This document shows, one piece after another, positions 6,210 to 6,857 of a stretch of 6,857 bases of DNA. This DNA is from Prevotella sp. Its GTDB lineage: Bacteria; Bacteroidota; Bacteroidia; Bacteroidales; Bacteroidaceae. Position numbers and translations under genes: made by a program. The stretch covers positions 1 through 6,857 of the forward strand of contig JAGAPI010000264.1 in the NCBI GenBank assembly GCA_017623335.1. The letters are read 5' to 3'. The number at the start of each line of letters is the position of its first letter. Positions within the stretch are counted from its first letter, which is position 1. Under the pieces are notes generated by a model. The model made no database searches and was not told where the DNA came from. It saw only the letters and a list, made by a program, of their open reading frames with translations.

Positions 6210-6857
6210 TTATTTAAGCCATTTCAACCGTATGCTCCAGTCTTTCATTATGTCATTTCGCCAACATGATATAGAGCTTTCCCCTTGCCATTGCCCATTA
6301 TAGTCCTGACAGTCTGTAAACCACGTTCTTCCCAGATTTATTGGTACATATTTTATGTTCTTGCTTGTATAATTACGTTTGTCGGCTGCAGGCCACTCTT
6401 TGCCGACAACAAAAATACCGTTATGAACAGGGAAACCGGGAAGTGGTGAAGTGATGGTATATGTAAGTTTAGCCGGAGCTTTAGCAGCGTATCTCACAAC
6501 ATAAATACCATTTCCTGTATGATATCCGTTCCAATGCTGCTTATCCACATTTAGCGTAAAGCATACGCTGTCTGAGGGAATTCCGAGGTCGGGGCCTTTC
6601 AGACGCCATTCCATCACAGAATACGCAGGTATGGTGTCTTTCTCACATAATGCGCCTCTTATGATAAATTTGGGCGTTTTCTGCATTTGTTCAAAACATC
6701 CACCCCAATGAGGACAGTCAGGTTTTTCCGCATCACCATTCATCAAATATAATAGTGAGGGTGTATCACCCATCTTGGCTATTCCGTTATAATAGTTTAT
6801 AAAATCATTTCCCATAACGCCTGCATCCTTCATGAAGGTGTCCCAAAATCTATATCC
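6210..6857 (-). CDS. DUF1593 / Sde182-like protein (nucleoside-hydrolase-like), C-terminal part; gene runs off the right edge
   Basis: Only the last 216 codons including the stop are visible (TAA at 6210-6212). The frame stays open to the window edge and reads GYRFWDTF before the internal ATG at 6833, so that ATG is not the start. FWDTFMKDAGVMGNDFINYY and GDTPSLLYLMNG followed by WGGCFEQ match, from recall, the end of the nucleoside-hydrolase-like domain of DUF1593 proteins. The following region (PAYSVMEWRLKGPD, VDKQHWNGYHTGNGIYVVRY, KLTYTI, RNDIMKDWSIRLKWLK) matches the family's C-terminal beta domain. Saccharophagus Sde182 of this family was named as a cellulose-binding protein; whether this one binds or cleaves a polysaccharide or nucleoside-like substrate cannot be told. 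The N-terminal Asp-rich hydrolase motif and any signal peptide lie outside the window. Codons are more A/T-rich than in the neighbours. It is followed by about 90 bp without a clear terminator before the sigma factor promoter. Confidence 0.8.
   Translation of the reverse strand, partial: GYRFWDTFMKDAGVMGNDFINYYNGIAKMGDTPSLLYLMNGDAEKPDCPHWGGCFEQMQKTPKFIIRGALCEKDTIPAYSVMEWRLKGPDLGIPSDSVCFTLNVDKQHWNGYHTGNGIYVVRYAAKAPAKLTYTITSPLPGFPVHNGIFVVGKEWPAADKRNYTSKNIKYVPINLGRTWFTDCQDYNGQWQGESSISCWRNDIMKDWSIRLKWLK

Noticed and set aside
6210..6833. Treating the ATG at 6833 as a true start of a 207-residue protein
   Set aside because: The frame continues without a stop to the window edge and the upstream residues fit the family pattern, so the gene is cut by the window.
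1..6857. Search for CRISPR arrays, tRNA or rRNA genes, insertion sequences, integrases, toxin-antitoxin or defence genes
   Set aside because: No direct-repeat array, cloverleaf-like segment, transposase or recombinase motif, or small paired genes were found; gene content is core-like and densely packed.

Overview
The window looks like ordinary chromosomal core from a member of the Bacteroidales, most probably Prevotella or a close relative. The evidence is: a group 1/2-type sigma factor of only 290 residues with no region 1.1; promoter -7 elements of the Bacteroidetes form TAnnTTTG in front of three genes; A/T-rich leaders without Shine-Dalgarno sequences; an archaeal/eukaryote-like (type 3) prolyl-tRNA synthetase; and two families typical of this phylum (DUF5686 outer-membrane protein, DUF1593/Sde182-like protein). 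The genus is an inference.

Layout. (a) 18-1499, minus: complete proS. (b) 1500-1630: compact divergent intergenic region with one promoter facing each way. (c) 1631-3037, plus: a two-gene envelope unit, an OmpA-domain glycine-zipper lipoprotein followed after 18 bp by mtgA, a membrane-anchored peptidoglycan glycosyltransferase. (d) 3048-3105: an inverted repeat that can terminate both convergent units. (e) 3116-6029, minus: rpoD-type sigma factor followed by a DUF5686 outer-membrane protein, probably co-transcribed. (f) 6030-6209: leader and promoter of the sigma factor gene, with two small hairpins. (g) 6210 to the right edge, minus: the 3' part of a DUF1593 (nucleoside-hydrolase-like / Sde182 cellulose-binding-like) gene that runs out of the window.

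How the genes fit together: the plus-strand pair joins a predicted peptidoglycan-binding lipoprotein to a glycan-strand polymerase, so both would act on the cell wall. The minus-strand genes are housekeeping (tRNA charging, transcription initiation) plus a predicted outer-membrane barrel. I see no mobile element, CRISPR array, tRNA, rRNA, toxin-antitoxin or defence system. No new biological system is evident. The observations worth checking are an atypical C-terminal Cys set in ProS, the identity of the sigma factor (primary or paralogue), a shortened DUF5686 architecture, the shared terminator, and the more A/T-rich codon use of the DUF1593 gene.
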